DNA of 64,000 nt from UBA877 sp034436335 (GTDB lineage: Bacteria > Chloroflexota > Anaerolineae > Anaerolineales > Villigracilaceae), in NCBI GenBank assembly GCA_034436335.1, contig DAOTVO010000021.1, forward strand, positions 29,219 to 93,218, read 5' to 3'. This document shows, in pieces, positions 1-10,300 of this stretch; the first letter of the stretch is position 1; the number at the start of each line of letters is the position of its first letter. Below the pieces are notes generated by a model. It searched no databases and had not been told where the DNA came from. It worked only from the letters and a program-made list of their open reading frames with translations. The position numbers and the translations under genes are program-made.

Positions 1-858
1 CGAGAGGAAGCCCAGCCCGTAGGCCGCCAGCGCCAGACAGACCGCGCCGATAAATCCGGCCACCCACCCGCCGGGGCTGGAAATCTCAATCAAAATAGCC
101 TGCACGCCCAGCCCCAGTAAAATGAGCACGATATTCGGGTTGACGAGGATTTGAAGCAATTGCTCTATCAGCGAAATTGTCAGGCTTTGTACCGGCAAGC
201 CTTGCGTATGAAGTACGCGCGGCCCATCCGGCATGGTCACGGTGAAACCATCCAGTTGCGCCAGCAGGTCATCCAGGTCTTCAGCGATGAAGTCAATCAG
301 ACCGATTTCGTAAGCCGTGTCCGAAGAAACCGCCTTGGCCTCGTCAATCATGGCCTGCGCCAGTTTTTGTGCTTCGGGCGGACGGTGCGCCACCAGCGGA
401 GCGATGGTCGCCTTCAACTGATTTTTGGCCTTGGAATCTATCGTCTTGGCCAAGTCCTCGCCTTCGCCGCTCACCGGGCTGGCCGCGCCGATGGCCGTTT
501 CGGGGGCCATAGCAGAGGCGTGCGCAGAAATCGTCAGCAGCGCGCCCGCCGAAGCGGCCCAGGCCCCGCGCGGGGTCACATAGACCACCACCGGTACCTT
601 GCTGCTACGAATACCGCTAATCATCTTTTGCAGGGAGCCGATGTTGCCGCCTGGCGTGTCAAGTTGCAGAATGATGGCCTCCGCGCCGCGCTGTTCGGCG
701 ATCGCGAGGCCGCGCGTCAGGTAGGTTTGCGTGGCCGAAGTGATCGGCCCGTCAATGGACAGCACCAGGATGGAGGTCCCAGAGGCCCCTGCCCACAGCG
801 GCAGGAGCAGGAAAACACCCACGGTAAGCAGTGTCAGAACAAGTCGGAAAATTTTCAT
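1..858 (-). CDS. NfeD-type membrane-bound serine protease (ClpP class), C-terminus beyond window
   Basis: Translating the minus strand from the ATG at 858 gives a signal peptide or TM segment (MKIFRLVLTLLTVGVFLLLP) and then a ClpP/crotonase-like protease domain. The LDTPGG motif, the AASAGALL catalytic-serine region and a downstream Lys-rich stretch are typical of NfeD1b membrane serine proteases. At least two hydrophobic segments follow (ILVNPNIVLILLGLG and the stretch after it) before the frame leaves the window at base 1, so the NfeD OB-fold domain is not seen. These proteases act at the membrane, usually beside a stomatin-like partner, which would lie outside the window. The gene is divergent from the NERD gene at 953. 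Confidence 0.88.
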   Translation of the reverse strand, partial: MKIFRLVLTLLTVGVFLLLPLWAGASGTSILVLSIDGPITSATQTYLTRGLAIAEQRGAEAIILQLDTPGGNIGSLQKMISGIRSSKVPVVVYVTPRGAWAASAGALLTISAHASAMAPETAIGAASPVSGEGEDLAKTIDSKAKNQLKATIAPLVAHRPPEAQKLAQAMIDEAKAVSSDTAYEIGLIDFIAEDLDDLLAQLDGFTVTMPDGPRVLHTQGLPVQSLTISLIEQLLQILVNPNIVLILLGLGVQAILIEISSPGGWVAGFIGAVCLALAAYGLGFLS

Positions 859-917
859 CAGAATTCTCCTGTCGGTATTATAACCGGGGAACGTAAGAGG
901 CGTCTTAACGTATTTTC

Positions 918-946
918 TTGTTATAGACCGCAACCTCGGATATACT
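918..946 (+). promoter_or_regulatory. Sigma-70 promoter giving a leaderless mRNA
   Basis: TTGTTA at 918-923 and TATACT at 941-946 are separated by exactly 17 bases. The ATG of the next gene starts only 6 bases after the -10 box, so transcription should start at or beside the start codon. No Shine-Dalgarno sequence can fit. Confidence 0.7.
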
Positions 947-952
947 CGCCCC

Positions 953-2002
953 ATGCGTATCGTTGAACCTCGCTGGGTGGACCTTTCTCTTGGCTGGCAG
1001 GCTGTTCAATCTCTGCAAGCGCGGCTCGAAGCCGAATTTGGGCGGGCGGTTCAGGTGGTCTTCAATCTCAAATATCGCCGTGAGCAAACGGAGTGGCAGA
1101 AGAAACGCCGGGCAGCCATTGCCGGCGCAGTGTTATTCCCACTCTCGGTGATTGCCTTGTGCCTGGCGACCTTCTACTTTCGCGAGGCGGCCTGTGTCCT
1201 CGCCTGGTGGGCGATGACCGTGTTGGTCCTCTTTGTTACATTGATTGTTGCCGGCTGGAACTTCCTGCAGGAGGCTTTTTCGAGCGGGCCAAAGCCACAG
1301 CGCACCCGTGTGGCGATTAGCCTGGCAGACCTGTGGTGGCAGAGCCTCGCACCGGAAACGTTGAGCATCGAAAAACACGGCGACCGCGGCGAAGTGGATT
1401 TTCTGGGCCAACTGGCGCGTGTGTTGCCCGATTCCTGGCTGGCGGTGCGCGGCCTGCTCACTTCAGCGCATATTGTTTCCGACACAGATGTGCTCTTATT
1501 GGGCCCCTCCGGGATATGGATTTTCGAGGTCAAGCACTGGAGTGAAGTCATTCTCAAGAAAAATGGCGTATGGAAACAAATTCATCGCAACCGACCGGAG
1601 GTCATTCACAACCAGTTCCCCGATGAACAGTGGCTACGTCAGCGCGATGAAATTCTCAAGACAATCGAGATGCGCCTCCCACACCTGGCCTGGACCTCTG
1701 GTCTGCTGCGCGGGGGAGTGGTTTTTTCTCACCCCCGGGCGCAGATTTTCAGGGACAACATCGAGGGCAATACCGCCGCCTACGGTTCGGTAAGCGCCTG
1801 GGTGGAAGCAGTGCGTCGAAGTCCGCCGGATGAACGGTTTACCCTCGAAGTGCAGTTGGAAATTCTGGATGCTCTCATCCTGTGGGCGCGGCGTAATGAG
1901 CGGCAGGATTTGGAATACCTGTCGGCGAAGGAGAAAGCTCTGCAACTTTACGAGGAGGCTGCCGCCCAGTTGCGAGAATATGTTCGGCGTAATTCGCAAT
2001 AA
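953..2002 (+). CDS. NERD-domain membrane protein
   Basis: 349 aa. Two hydrophobic segments at about residues 56-105 (GAVLFPLSVIALCLATFYF and WAMTVLVLFVTLIVAGW) are followed by a cytoplasmic domain with the NERD (nuclease-related) signature SDTDVLLLGPSGIWIFEVKHW at about residues 177-198. The D...EVK residues match the PD-(D/E)XK-like core of this family. NERD proteins are thought to process nucleic acids, but activity is rarely proven. The C-terminal 100 residues are helical and charged. The start is fixed by a strong promoter 6 bases upstream. It is a single-gene unit ending before the convergent PBP-like gene. Membrane location and function are inferred. Confidence 0.8.
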   Translation: MRIVEPRWVDLSLGWQAVQSLQARLEAEFGRAVQVVFNLKYRREQTEWQKKRRAAIAGAVLFPLSVIALCLATFYFREAACVLAWWAMTVLVLFVTLIVAGWNFLQEAFSSGPKPQRTRVAISLADLWWQSLAPETLSIEKHGDRGEVDFLGQLARVLPDSWLAVRGLLTSAHIVSDTDVLLLGPSGIWIFEVKHWSEVILKKNGVWKQIHRNRPEVIHNQFPDEQWLRQRDEILKTIEMRLPHLAWTSGLLRGGVVFSHPRAQIFRDNIEGNTAAYGSVSAWVEAVRRSPPDERFTLEVQLEILDALILWARRNERQDLEYLSAKEKALQLYEEAAAQLREYVRRNSQ

Positions 2003-2212
2003 CTCCCAAGGGGAACGCTGTATCTCAGATGGCGCCGGTTCTTGAAAACCGGCCGGTGACTTGACTGCAATCACCTCCGATTGGGTGGCGATCAAAACAT
2101 CCTGGGTGGCTATGATGTGACCGGTTTTGCCGGCGAGCCGGTCGTTGATCCGAATGGCTCTTCGAGGCATTTTTGGGTGACTTTGGTGGTCAGTAGTTAT
2201 AAAGGGGAAGTA
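2003..2212. other. Intergenic spacer between convergent genes
   Basis: This holds a perfect 6-bp-stem hairpin (CCGGTT/AACCGG, 2035-2052) and a second short one (GGTGA/TCACC, about 2055-2076). Neither is followed by a U tract, so both are weak terminator candidates. I see no supported gene. Confidence 0.3.
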
Positions 2213-4972
2213 TCACTTCTTTACCGTGAAAGAAATTTCTGCTGTTCCCACATTTCCCGCCCGGTCGGTTGCCTCGACCCGCAGCGTATGCCGGCCGCTC
2301 TGTGCCTCCCAGAGCGTCCCAAATGGCGCGGCAGAGAGCGTGATGAGTTTTTTCCCATCCACATAAAACGTAACCGCGGTCAGGAACGCGTCCTGCGCTT
2401 GCGCTTGCAGGACCGCCTGAGCCCCATCGCTCAGGCTGAGTTCCTGGCCTTCCTGGGGATACAAAATCTCCACGTGCGGCGCTGTGTTATCCAGCGTCAG
2501 TTGTGCCAGTGCTTCGTCCACGCGTTCATTGGCGCGAACGACCAGCAGGCGCAACACATACACGCCGTCCAGGCCGGCGGTATCCCAGCGCGCCAGCAGA
2601 CCGTCCGTCACCGGGGTGGTGGAGTCGCTCCCAATTTGCAGCCAGCGCGTGGGGTTCAGCCCCGCCCCGTATTCCAGCCGATACGAGACGAAACCATCGC
2701 CGGCCGCCGTGCCGCGAATCTCCAACTCGCCGCGGGCGTCGGCGAACATGGTTGGCGAGGTGATGCGCGTCCATTTTAATACTTCGGCGGGTCGGTAAGT
2801 GTCGTACGAGGAAGGCGGCTGCTCGATACCTGCCGCTTTGGCCCAGTCCTGCGCGCCGGGCGGAAGCGCCATGTAGACGCGGCTGCGCACCAGTTCAGGC
2901 GGTGTGAAGACCGTTGCCAGCAGGCCGGTTTCGATGTTGATATCAAAGGCCTGGTAAAGCGTGTCGAACTGCACTGGCTGTCGGCCCTCCGGGAAAACTT
3001 CCTCCACCACGTTCGGGCAGACTGGTGTGGGAAGCAGGCCGGATGGGTCGCAAACTTTGACGCTGACGACTCCGGCGGGCATTTGCCAGCCGACGGAAGG
3101 GAAATCGCGGACAGCCGTCTGCATCAGCGCCTGCCACAGCCCCTGCGCTGCCTCCGCGGACTTCCCGCCTGCCCCCGTCAAATAGACCGTCGTCACCCGC
3201 TGCGGCGTGTACCCCGTTACCCATGCCCCCGCGCCGTCGAGCGTGGACGAGGTTTTGACCGCCGCCGGACGGCCAAGGTCCAGCAGATTGCTTCCTCCTG
3301 GCCGCTCGCTCAGGATGTGGTTCATCAGGTAGGCCAGTTGCGGGCTGACGATCAGCCGCGTCTTCGGCGCGGACCAGTCGAGTAACAGACGGCCGTCTAC
3401 CTCGCTGACCTGCAACACCGCCGCCGCTTCCGGCGCAGCCGGAGCAATCCCCTGCCCGCTCTGAACGCCCTCGGCGGCAAAGACCCCGTAGGCGGAGGTG
3501 AGCGCAAAAGGCGAGAGAAGAAATTCCTGCTCCAGCAGGGCCTCGGACGGCAATTCCAACCCAAAGGACAGAGCGCTTTGCTGAACGCTTCGAGCGCCCA
3601 ACTGCTTCAGCAGAATGCGGGCCGGATTGAGGTAGTCGTTAACCAGCGCCGTGCGCAGGCGCATTGGGCCATGATAGACCTGCCCCAGGCTGGGCGCGCC
3701 GTCCGGCAGGTCCCACGTCAGGCTGGCAGGGTTGAGGCCGCGGGCGAAGGCGGTCAGGTAAACGAAGGGAGTGACAGACGTTCCTGCCGGATGGATAGAA
3801 AGGTCACCGGCCGCGGCCAGAATTTGCCCTGTCAGCGGGTCGAGGATGAGGATCCCGCCCTCGGCTGAGACAGGGAGGATGGACATTTCGGGCAAAAGTG
3901 CGGCACTCTCGCAGGCGGGCGGAGTTGTGGAGCTGTTGGCGAGGCGTGCCAGTTGCGCGCGCAGGGCGCAGTCGGCCTCCACTTGAAGGCCGTAATCGAG
4001 GCTTGTCAGGATGACCACGCCGCCGCGTTCGACGCGTCCCGCTCCGAGTGCCGCGTCTACTTGACGCAGAAGATAATCCACAAATTGCGGCGAGACTCCC
4101 GCCTCGACGGCGAAGAAGTTGCTCTCCGGCGGCGCAAGAGGGCGAGGCGGGTGATTGACCGCCTCGTTTGCCTGGGCAGGCGTAATCCAGCCCAGGCTGA
4201 GCAAGGCACGCAACGTTTCCAGCCAATTGGCCTCAGCGGCCTGCGGCGCGTCGAACGGGTTGAGAGCGGGGGTTTTGCCCACGGCGGCTAGCATGGCGGC
4301 TTCGCTCAGCGTCAGGTCGGCGGCTGACTTGCCAAAATAGAGACGCGCCGCCGCTTCGGCGCCGAAGGCATGATGACCGTAGTCGGCGCTGTTGAGGTAC
4401 CACTCCAGCGCCTGTTCCGGCCTGTAGCGGGCAGTGAGTTGCGCCGCCAGAAGCCGCTCGCGAAAGGCGCGGCGGATGGTGGGCGCTTCGTCCGTCAGCA
4501 GGAGGCGGGAGACTAATTCCTGCGCCAGTGTGGGATGCCGGTTGGGGGTCTGCCAGCCTTCCAGCGTGTAGCCGGGGGATTGCCAGAAATCCGGCTGGAC
4601 GAGCGCCAGCGTGGCTTGAACAAGAAAGGGCGAAAACTCTTCGTAACGGAGGAATGTGCGCGGCGAATCCTGCGGGGCAAGCGTTACCAGCAAACGCTGT
4701 CCGGAGCGGTCATACAAGCGCGTTGGCTGGAGCAGGAGGCCGTTGGAAGGGTCGAGTTGTGCGGCGAGCGCTTCGAGCGGCGGCAGGTTTTCGGTCACCG
4801 AAGCGTAGGCAAAGACTGCAGCCATCGTCAGCGCTACCAGGACAGCGCTGACGATGAATCCAAATCCAAAGGCCAGCCGGCGGGTGCGCCTTTCAGCGCT
4901 GCGACGCGTTTTCTCGCGCCGCTGCCGGCGTTGGCGAATAATAGTCAGGGGAAAAGCAGAAGAGCGGCTCAC
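2213..4972 (-). CDS. Class A penicillin-binding protein (PBP1C-like) with lost catalytic residues
   Basis: 919 aa from the GTG at 4972, which overlaps the upstream stop (GTGA); longer upstream starts would run inside the oxidoreductase gene. Layout: basic cytoplasmic tail, TM at about 34-56, glycosyltransferase-51-like domain (about 80-280), transpeptidase-like domain (about 370-650), Ig-like C-terminal region (about 800-919). The GT51 motif EDxxFxxHxG reads VQPDFWQSPG, so the catalytic Glu is Val125; the motif-3 Glu (E172) is kept. The SxxK motif reads TSVT (398-401), SxN reads DYL, and KTG reads KTS (573-575). The fold signatures EWYLN and FGAEAAARLYFGKS are well kept and the frame is intact. 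I infer a pseudoenzyme with a structural or regulatory role in envelope assembly, translationally coupled to the upstream oxidoreductase. Confidence 0.85.
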   Translation of the reverse strand: MSRSSAFPLTIIRQRRQRREKTRRSAERRTRRLAFGFGFIVSAVLVALTMAAVFAYASVTENLPPLEALAAQLDPSNGLLLQPTRLYDRSGQRLLVTLAPQDSPRTFLRYEEFSPFLVQATLALVQPDFWQSPGYTLEGWQTPNRHPTLAQELVSRLLLTDEAPTIRRAFRERLLAAQLTARYRPEQALEWYLNSADYGHHAFGAEAAARLYFGKSAADLTLSEAAMLAAVGKTPALNPFDAPQAAEANWLETLRALLSLGWITPAQANEAVNHPPRPLAPPESNFFAVEAGVSPQFVDYLLRQVDAALGAGRVERGGVVILTSLDYGLQVEADCALRAQLARLANSSTTPPACESAALLPEMSILPVSAEGGILILDPLTGQILAAAGDLSIHPAGTSVTPFVYLTAFARGLNPASLTWDLPDGAPSLGQVYHGPMRLRTALVNDYLNPARILLKQLGARSVQQSALSFGLELPSEALLEQEFLLSPFALTSAYGVFAAEGVQSGQGIAPAAPEAAAVLQVSEVDGRLLLDWSAPKTRLIVSPQLAYLMNHILSERPGGSNLLDLGRPAAVKTSSTLDGAGAWVTGYTPQRVTTVYLTGAGGKSAEAAQGLWQALMQTAVRDFPSVGWQMPAGVVSVKVCDPSGLLPTPVCPNVVEEVFPEGRQPVQFDTLYQAFDINIETGLLATVFTPPELVRSRVYMALPPGAQDWAKAAGIEQPPSSYDTYRPAEVLKWTRITSPTMFADARGELEIRGTAAGDGFVSYRLEYGAGLNPTRWLQIGSDSTTPVTDGLLARWDTAGLDGVYVLRLLVVRANERVDEALAQLTLDNTAPHVEILYPQEGQELSLSDGAQAVLQAQAQDAFLTAVTFYVDGKKLITLSAAPFGTLWEAQSGRHTLRVEATDRAGNVGTAEISFTVKK

Positions 4973-7116
4973 TTGATGCTGACAGGCATATTCGTTTGCA
5001 GCGACTCCAGGACGGCAAATGTGGCCTTCGTCACGCCGATTAATTGCTCGTAGGGGATGGGCGGCGCGCCGCCCTCGCGCAGGACGGTCAGGAAGGCCTG
5101 CCACTCGCCGCGCCAGCCTTTGTCCTGCCTCTTTTTGACCAGCCTCCGCCTTCCCTCATGGACCGTCTCCAACGTGCGGAAATCGTCCAGTACGGCCACG
5201 CGTCCGCCGCAGAAGACTTCGATGCGTTCTTTGGGAAAGGATTTGTCGCCGTTGGCAAGATAGTCCACCACGCCCACCGAGCCGTCAGGGAAGGTGAACG
5301 TCATCGAGACGTTGTCCTGATGATATTTTCCGCCGTCGGGCAGGGCGTGCGCGCTCACCCTGATAGGTGCGGCGCCGGCCAGGAAGGTCAGAAAATCTAT
5401 GAAGTGACAACCTTCGCCGATGATGCGTCCGCCGCCCTGGGCAGGGTCGTGCACCCAGTGATTGAGCGGGATGGATCCGGCGTTGATGCGGTAATGCATG
5501 TAAAGCGGTTCTTTGCGGTTTGCAAGTTGGGCGAAAAGCGTTTGAGCAAGGGGCGCAAAGCGGCGGTTGAAGCCGGTCATCAGCACCTGCTCACGGAGGG
5601 CCGAGACCTGTTCACTGATGACCGCTAACTGCTCGTCGTCAATCGCCAGCGGCTTTTCGACAAAAACATGTTTCCCGGCTTGCAAGGCCCTGACGGCCAA
5701 TTCGGCATGCAGGTCGTGGCGGGTGAGAATGGCAACGGTGTTGATGGCAGGGTCGTTCAGGATTTCATCATCGCTGGAAGCGGCATAGGCAAAGCCGAAT
5801 TTTTTGGCCGCGTGCTGGGCGTGCAGTCCGCCCGCCGAGGCGATGCCGACCAATTCGACGCCCTCCAGTTTTTGGAGGACAGGGAGCAGAACGCCGGCGG
5901 CGAAATTGCCCGCGCCGAGAACGCCGAGTTTGCAGGCCGAAGGTCGGATGGCCGGAGCGTTGAAGCGGACGATATGCGAACCTTTCTGTGCTTCGGCTGT
6001 CTCAGGGTAGGTGATCAGGATGCCGAGGAACGGTTGTTTCTTTTTGCCGGTGATGACCTCGTAGGCTTCGGCGGCGCGCTCGATGGGAAAGCGGTGCGTG
6101 ATGAGCGGCTCGACCTTGAGCCTGCCTGCGGCCATCAGGTTTAACACCGCCTCGAAGTTGCGTCCCTCCGTCCAGCGGACGTAGCCGATGGGGTAATCAC
6201 GTCCCATCTCCTCGTAGGCCGGGTCGTAGCGCCCCGGGCCGTAGGAGCGGGAGTTGATGAAAGAAATTTCTTTCTCGTAGTAGAGTTTGCGCGGCAGTGT
6301 CAGGCCCACTGCGCCGGTGGCGACGACCCGCGCCCGGTCGCGGGCGATGAGCGCGGCCAATTCCACCGGGTCGTTGGAAGCAGTATCGGCGCAGATAAGC
6401 ACTGCGTCGAAGCCAAGGTTGGTAGTGAAAGCCCGGGCGGTCTCCACGGCCTGGTCGCGGGAGCAGGCTTGCAGTCCGAGCGAGGCCGCCAGGGCAACGC
6501 GCTGTGGGTTGGTATCTACGCCCAGCACGCGGCAGCCGGCCGCGGCGGCAATCTGTCCGGCTAATAGTCCCAGCAATCCCATGCCGATGACGGCCACGTT
6601 TTCGCCGATTTGCGGTTCGGCAAGACGGAAGCCATGCAGAGCGATGGCGCCGAGTGTCGTGAAGGCGGCGGACTCGAAATCCACCCCTTCGGGCAGGGGG
6701 GTAAGCAGAGCGCGGGGCACGATGTTGTACTCGGCATGGACGGCGTAGCCGCCGCCGGCGCAGGCCACGCGCTGCCCAACCTGAAAGCCGTCCATCCCCT
6801 CCCCCAGAGCCGCAATCACGCCGGCGGAGGAATAGCCCAATGGGATGGGCTGGTCGAGACGATTGAAAGCCGCTTGCAGGGTGGGAATCACCCCTTCCCG
6901 TTTCATCTTATCCATTATTTGGCGGAGCAGATCGGGGCGCGAACGCGCCTTGCCCACCAGCGATTTTTCGGAAAATTCCACCACCATCCGTTCGGTCCCG
7001 GCCGAGACGAGCGAGGCAGCCACCTGCACCAGCGCCTGCCCGGCGCGCGGCGTGGGGACAGGCACATCTTCAATGGTGGTTTTGCCGGTTTTCATGTTTT
7101 GCAGGAGTTGTTTCAT
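4969..7116 (-). CDS. Two-domain oxidoreductase: MDR dehydrogenase fused to Gfo/Idh/MocA dehydrogenase
   Basis: 715 aa from the ATG at 7116 (GGAG about 12 bases upstream). Residues 1-350 form a zinc-type alcohol-dehydrogenase (MDR) domain with the Rossmann motif VIGMGLLGLLAGQ. Residues about 375-715 form a Gfo/Idh/MocA domain with LGVLGAGNFAAGVLLPVL and the family motif EKPLAIDDEQL. Fusions of this kind are commonly found in polysaccharide and sugar-nucleotide clusters, where they probably oxidise and reduce a sugar substrate; the exact substrate is unknown. Its TGA overlaps the GTG of the PBP-like gene, so the two are likely co-translated. No glycan cluster is visible nearby, which is unusual for this fusion. 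Confidence 0.85.
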   Translation of the reverse strand: MKQLLQNMKTGKTTIEDVPVPTPRAGQALVQVAASLVSAGTERMVVEFSEKSLVGKARSRPDLLRQIMDKMKREGVIPTLQAAFNRLDQPIPLGYSSAGVIAALGEGMDGFQVGQRVACAGGGYAVHAEYNIVPRALLTPLPEGVDFESAAFTTLGAIALHGFRLAEPQIGENVAVIGMGLLGLLAGQIAAAAGCRVLGVDTNPQRVALAASLGLQACSRDQAVETARAFTTNLGFDAVLICADTASNDPVELAALIARDRARVVATGAVGLTLPRKLYYEKEISFINSRSYGPGRYDPAYEEMGRDYPIGYVRWTEGRNFEAVLNLMAAGRLKVEPLITHRFPIERAAEAYEVITGKKKQPFLGILITYPETAEAQKGSHIVRFNAPAIRPSACKLGVLGAGNFAAGVLLPVLQKLEGVELVGIASAGGLHAQHAAKKFGFAYAASSDDEILNDPAINTVAILTRHDLHAELAVRALQAGKHVFVEKPLAIDDEQLAVISEQVSALREQVLMTGFNRRFAPLAQTLFAQLANRKEPLYMHYRINAGSIPLNHWVHDPAQGGGRIIGEGCHFIDFLTFLAGAAPIRVSAHALPDGGKYHQDNVSMTFTFPDGSVGVVDYLANGDKSFPKERIEVFCGGRVAVLDDFRTLETVHEGRRRLVKKRQDKGWRGEWQAFLTVLREGGAPPIPYEQLIGVTKATFAVLESLQTNMPVSIK

Positions 7117-7361
7117 AGGGAAAACTGTTCTCCATGGCTTGGTTTTTGTCTTGCGAGTTTGGCCGCAAATGTTGCATGCGCCGATGAGGAAGAAATTGAC
7201 AAACCCTGCATTCCCTGCAAGTAAAAATTTAATTTGGCATTTTTGGCATCGGGCGACAACTTGCCCCTCTTGGCCGGGCAATTGCCTCATGAGGCCGACT
7301 CTTTGGGGCGCGGCATTGAGTATACCGCAAGAACACAGTGCGCATTGGCCATTGAAAGCGG

Positions 7362-7367
7362 TAAAAT
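7362..7367 (+). promoter_or_regulatory. -10 box (TAAAAT), leaderless arrangement
   Basis: TAAAAT lies 6 bases before the ATG of the regulator gene at 7374. No good -35 box is visible at 17 bases, so expression may need an activator. Confidence 0.45.
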
Positions 7368-7373
7368 ATTCTC

Positions 7374-10300
7374 ATGGCTTTCATCCATGGGTTGCCGCTC
7401 AGCCAGACCAAGATAACCACACCGGGGCGCAGGCCGGAACTCTTGACTCGCGCCCGTCTGCTCGAAAAACTGGAGGACCTGCTCGAAAGGCGGCTTATCT
7501 TGGTCACTGCGCCGGCCGGTTACGGGAAAACATCGCTGCTTATTGACTTTGCGCAAAACACTCACTTGCCGGTCTGCTGGCTGTCGCTGGATGAACTTGA
7601 CCGCGACCCGCAGCGTTTTTTACTCTACTTCGCGGCTGCGATTGCCGCCCGTTTTCCCCGCTTTGGCAAGCGTTCCATGGCCGCGCTGGCCGAGGCAACC
7701 GATTTCTCCTCTGCGCTCGAAAACATCGTCATTACCTTTGCCAACGAAATCTACGACCAGATTGACGAACATTTTGTCCTCGTGCTGGATGACTACCAGT
7801 GTGTGGACACAGTCTCCGAGATTCGCAATTTCGTCAGCCGTTTCGTTCAACACGCCCCGGAAAACTGTCATCTGGTGTTGGCCTCCCGTCGTCTGCCTGC
7901 CCTGCCCGATATGATTACCCTGGTGGCCCATCAACAGGTGGGCGGTTTCGACCTGGAGGAACTGGCCTTTCGCCCGGAGGAAATTGGCCTGCTCTTTGAG
8001 CGCAATTACGGCGTTTCTCTCACCGAAGAGGAAACCTTCTCTCTGTTGCGCCGCACGGAAGGATGGATTACCGGCCTGCATCTCAGCCGGCTGAGCGACT
8101 CGGGCGTTTTGCCAGACCTGTCCAAGTCCGCCCGCGCCGCCGGCATTGACCTTTCCGATTACTTCGACCAGCAGGTGCTGGCTCAGCAGACGCCCGAAAT
8201 GCGCGCCTTCCTCCTCCAGACCTCCCTGCTGGAGGAATTCGACGCCGCCCTGTGCGATGCTGTTCTCGGCGTGGGCGACTGGCAAACCATGATGCGGACG
8301 GCGCGGCAGAACAATCTGTTCGTTTTGTCGGTCGGTCCACAGGGCGAATGGCTTCGCTATAATTCCCTTTTTCAGGAATTTTTGCGCAAGCGTCTCTTGC
8401 AGGAAAGCCCGACCACCGTGCAGGCTATTCTTCTGCGCCTGGCGGAAGTCAGCGAGGAAAACGGCGATTGGGAAAAAGCCCACCATGCCATCCGGCAAAT
8501 CGGCGACTTGAACGCCCTGACTGCTTTTATGGAACGCGCCGGGGCGCATCTCATTCAAAGCGACCGCATCCTGACCCTCTCTGCCTGGCTGGAGGAATTA
8601 CCTCCTGCGACAATCCAGGAAAATCCGTCACTGTTGGCTTTGAATGGTTTTATCGCCCTCGTCAGGGGGCAGGTCAAATATGGCTTCGAGCAAACCGAGG
8701 ATGCCGCCGCCATGTTCCGCGCTCAGGGAAACCTGGCCGGGTTGGTCTTTACCCTCATCCAGCGTTCCTGGGCGCACCGCCTGCTGGGAAACTATCCGGC
8801 CGCCCTCGATGACGCCGAAGAAGCCATCCAACTCGCCGCCGAACAGCCCGGACAGGAACTCCGCCTTGCCGAAGCGCACCGTATGAAGGGACTGGCGCTT
8901 TTCCGGCTTGGCCGCGCCGATTCGGCCGCCGAATGCCTGCAGACCTCGCTGAAGATTTTCACCCGCCTGGGACGTCAGCGGGAAATCCCACATCAGCAAA
9001 TGGAATTGGGCATGGTGAAACGGGCGCTCGGCGACCTTCAGGCCGCTCGCCTGAACTATGAAAAGGCGCTCAAGGCGTGGCAGCAGCAAGGCCGTCTCAT
9101 AGCGCAGGCGACGCTCTTGAACAACCTGGGCGTCTTGCATCACTTTTGCGGTGATTACGAAGATGCGGTTCGGGCTTTCGAACAGGGCTTGGATTGCGCC
9201 CGTCGCAGCGGGTACTTGCACTCGGAGGGTCTGCTCCTTTCCAGCCTGGCGGATGTATATGCCGCCATTGGCGACCTGGAAGCGGCTAAACAGGCCAGCC
9301 AGAATGCCTATGAAATCGCCCTCCAGAGCAACGACCATTTCCTGCTCACGTATAGCCGGATTACCCTGGCCGGAATTGCGCGGCGCAGCGGCGATTTTGA
9401 CTGCGCCCATCGGATGCTCGAAGATGCCGAATTCGCCATTCGGCAGAGCAGTTCACAATACGAAAGGAGCCTCTATCTTCTCGAGTCGGCGAGCCTCCAT
9501 CTCGCAGAGGGCGCCCCTGATCGGGCTGCGCCGGACCTGAAGATTGCAGTGGAAAATTTCGAGCAGGGCGGCCTGCATACGGAGGCCGGCCTGGCCAGTC
9601 TATGGCTGGCCGCGGCGCTGGCTCGCGCCGGGGACTTGGAATCTGCCTGCCGGGCATTCGCGGCCGCCTTTCGCCTGGCCGGCGACGGGGAAACACCCGC
9701 CTCGTTTTTAGTCGCCGGCTTGCAGGTCCGCGCCTGGCTCGCTCCGCTGAGCGCCAATGAACAGGCCGGGCCGCGCTTGCGTCTCTTACTCGGTCAGGTC
9801 GAACAGTTCCAAAAACAATTACCTTCCCTGCGCAAGCGTCTCCGCCGCATCGCTCACCTTGTCCCTGAAACTGTCCCTGCCCTGTCTGTACGTGCCTTCG
9901 GCAGGTCGCAGGTACGGGTCAACGGGCAACTGGTTACTAACGCGCAATGGCGTACAAAGGCGGTCAAAGAGTTGTTCTTCTTCCTGCTCCAGTCGCCGCG
10001 GCCGCTGACGAAGGAACAGATTGGTCTGGAACTTTGGTCGGAAAGCAACGCCGAGGCGCTGAAACGGCGCTTCAAAAACGAACTCTACCGTTTGCGGCGG
10101 GCGGTGGGACCGGATGTGGTGCTGTTTGACGGCGAAAGATACCGCTTCAATCATGACCTGGACATGGAATACGATGTAGAGGTATTCGAGAGCAGTCTAA
10201 AGCGCGCCCGCGCGGCGCAGGATGTGGAGGCCCAACTGCGCGCCTATCAGGAGGCCGTGGCCGCTGTGCGTGGTCTCTACCTGGAGGACTTTGATTCCAT

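Noticed and set aside
2035..2052. CCGGTT-CTTGAA-AACCGG hairpin with a Ser-anticodon-like loop, possible tRNA or selC remnant
   Set aside because: No acceptor, D or T arm can be built around it; it is a plain hairpin.
1634..2170. Minus-strand 178-codon frame overlapping the end of the NERD gene
   Set aside because: Most of it lies antisense to the NERD coding sequence and the rest (AIRINDRLAGKTGH) does not match a domain I know.
4973..5104. Upstream extension of the PBP-like gene (44 codons)
   Set aside because: It lies wholly inside the oxidoreductase coding sequence; the GTG at 4972 gives a normal basic N-terminus and a GTGA overlap.
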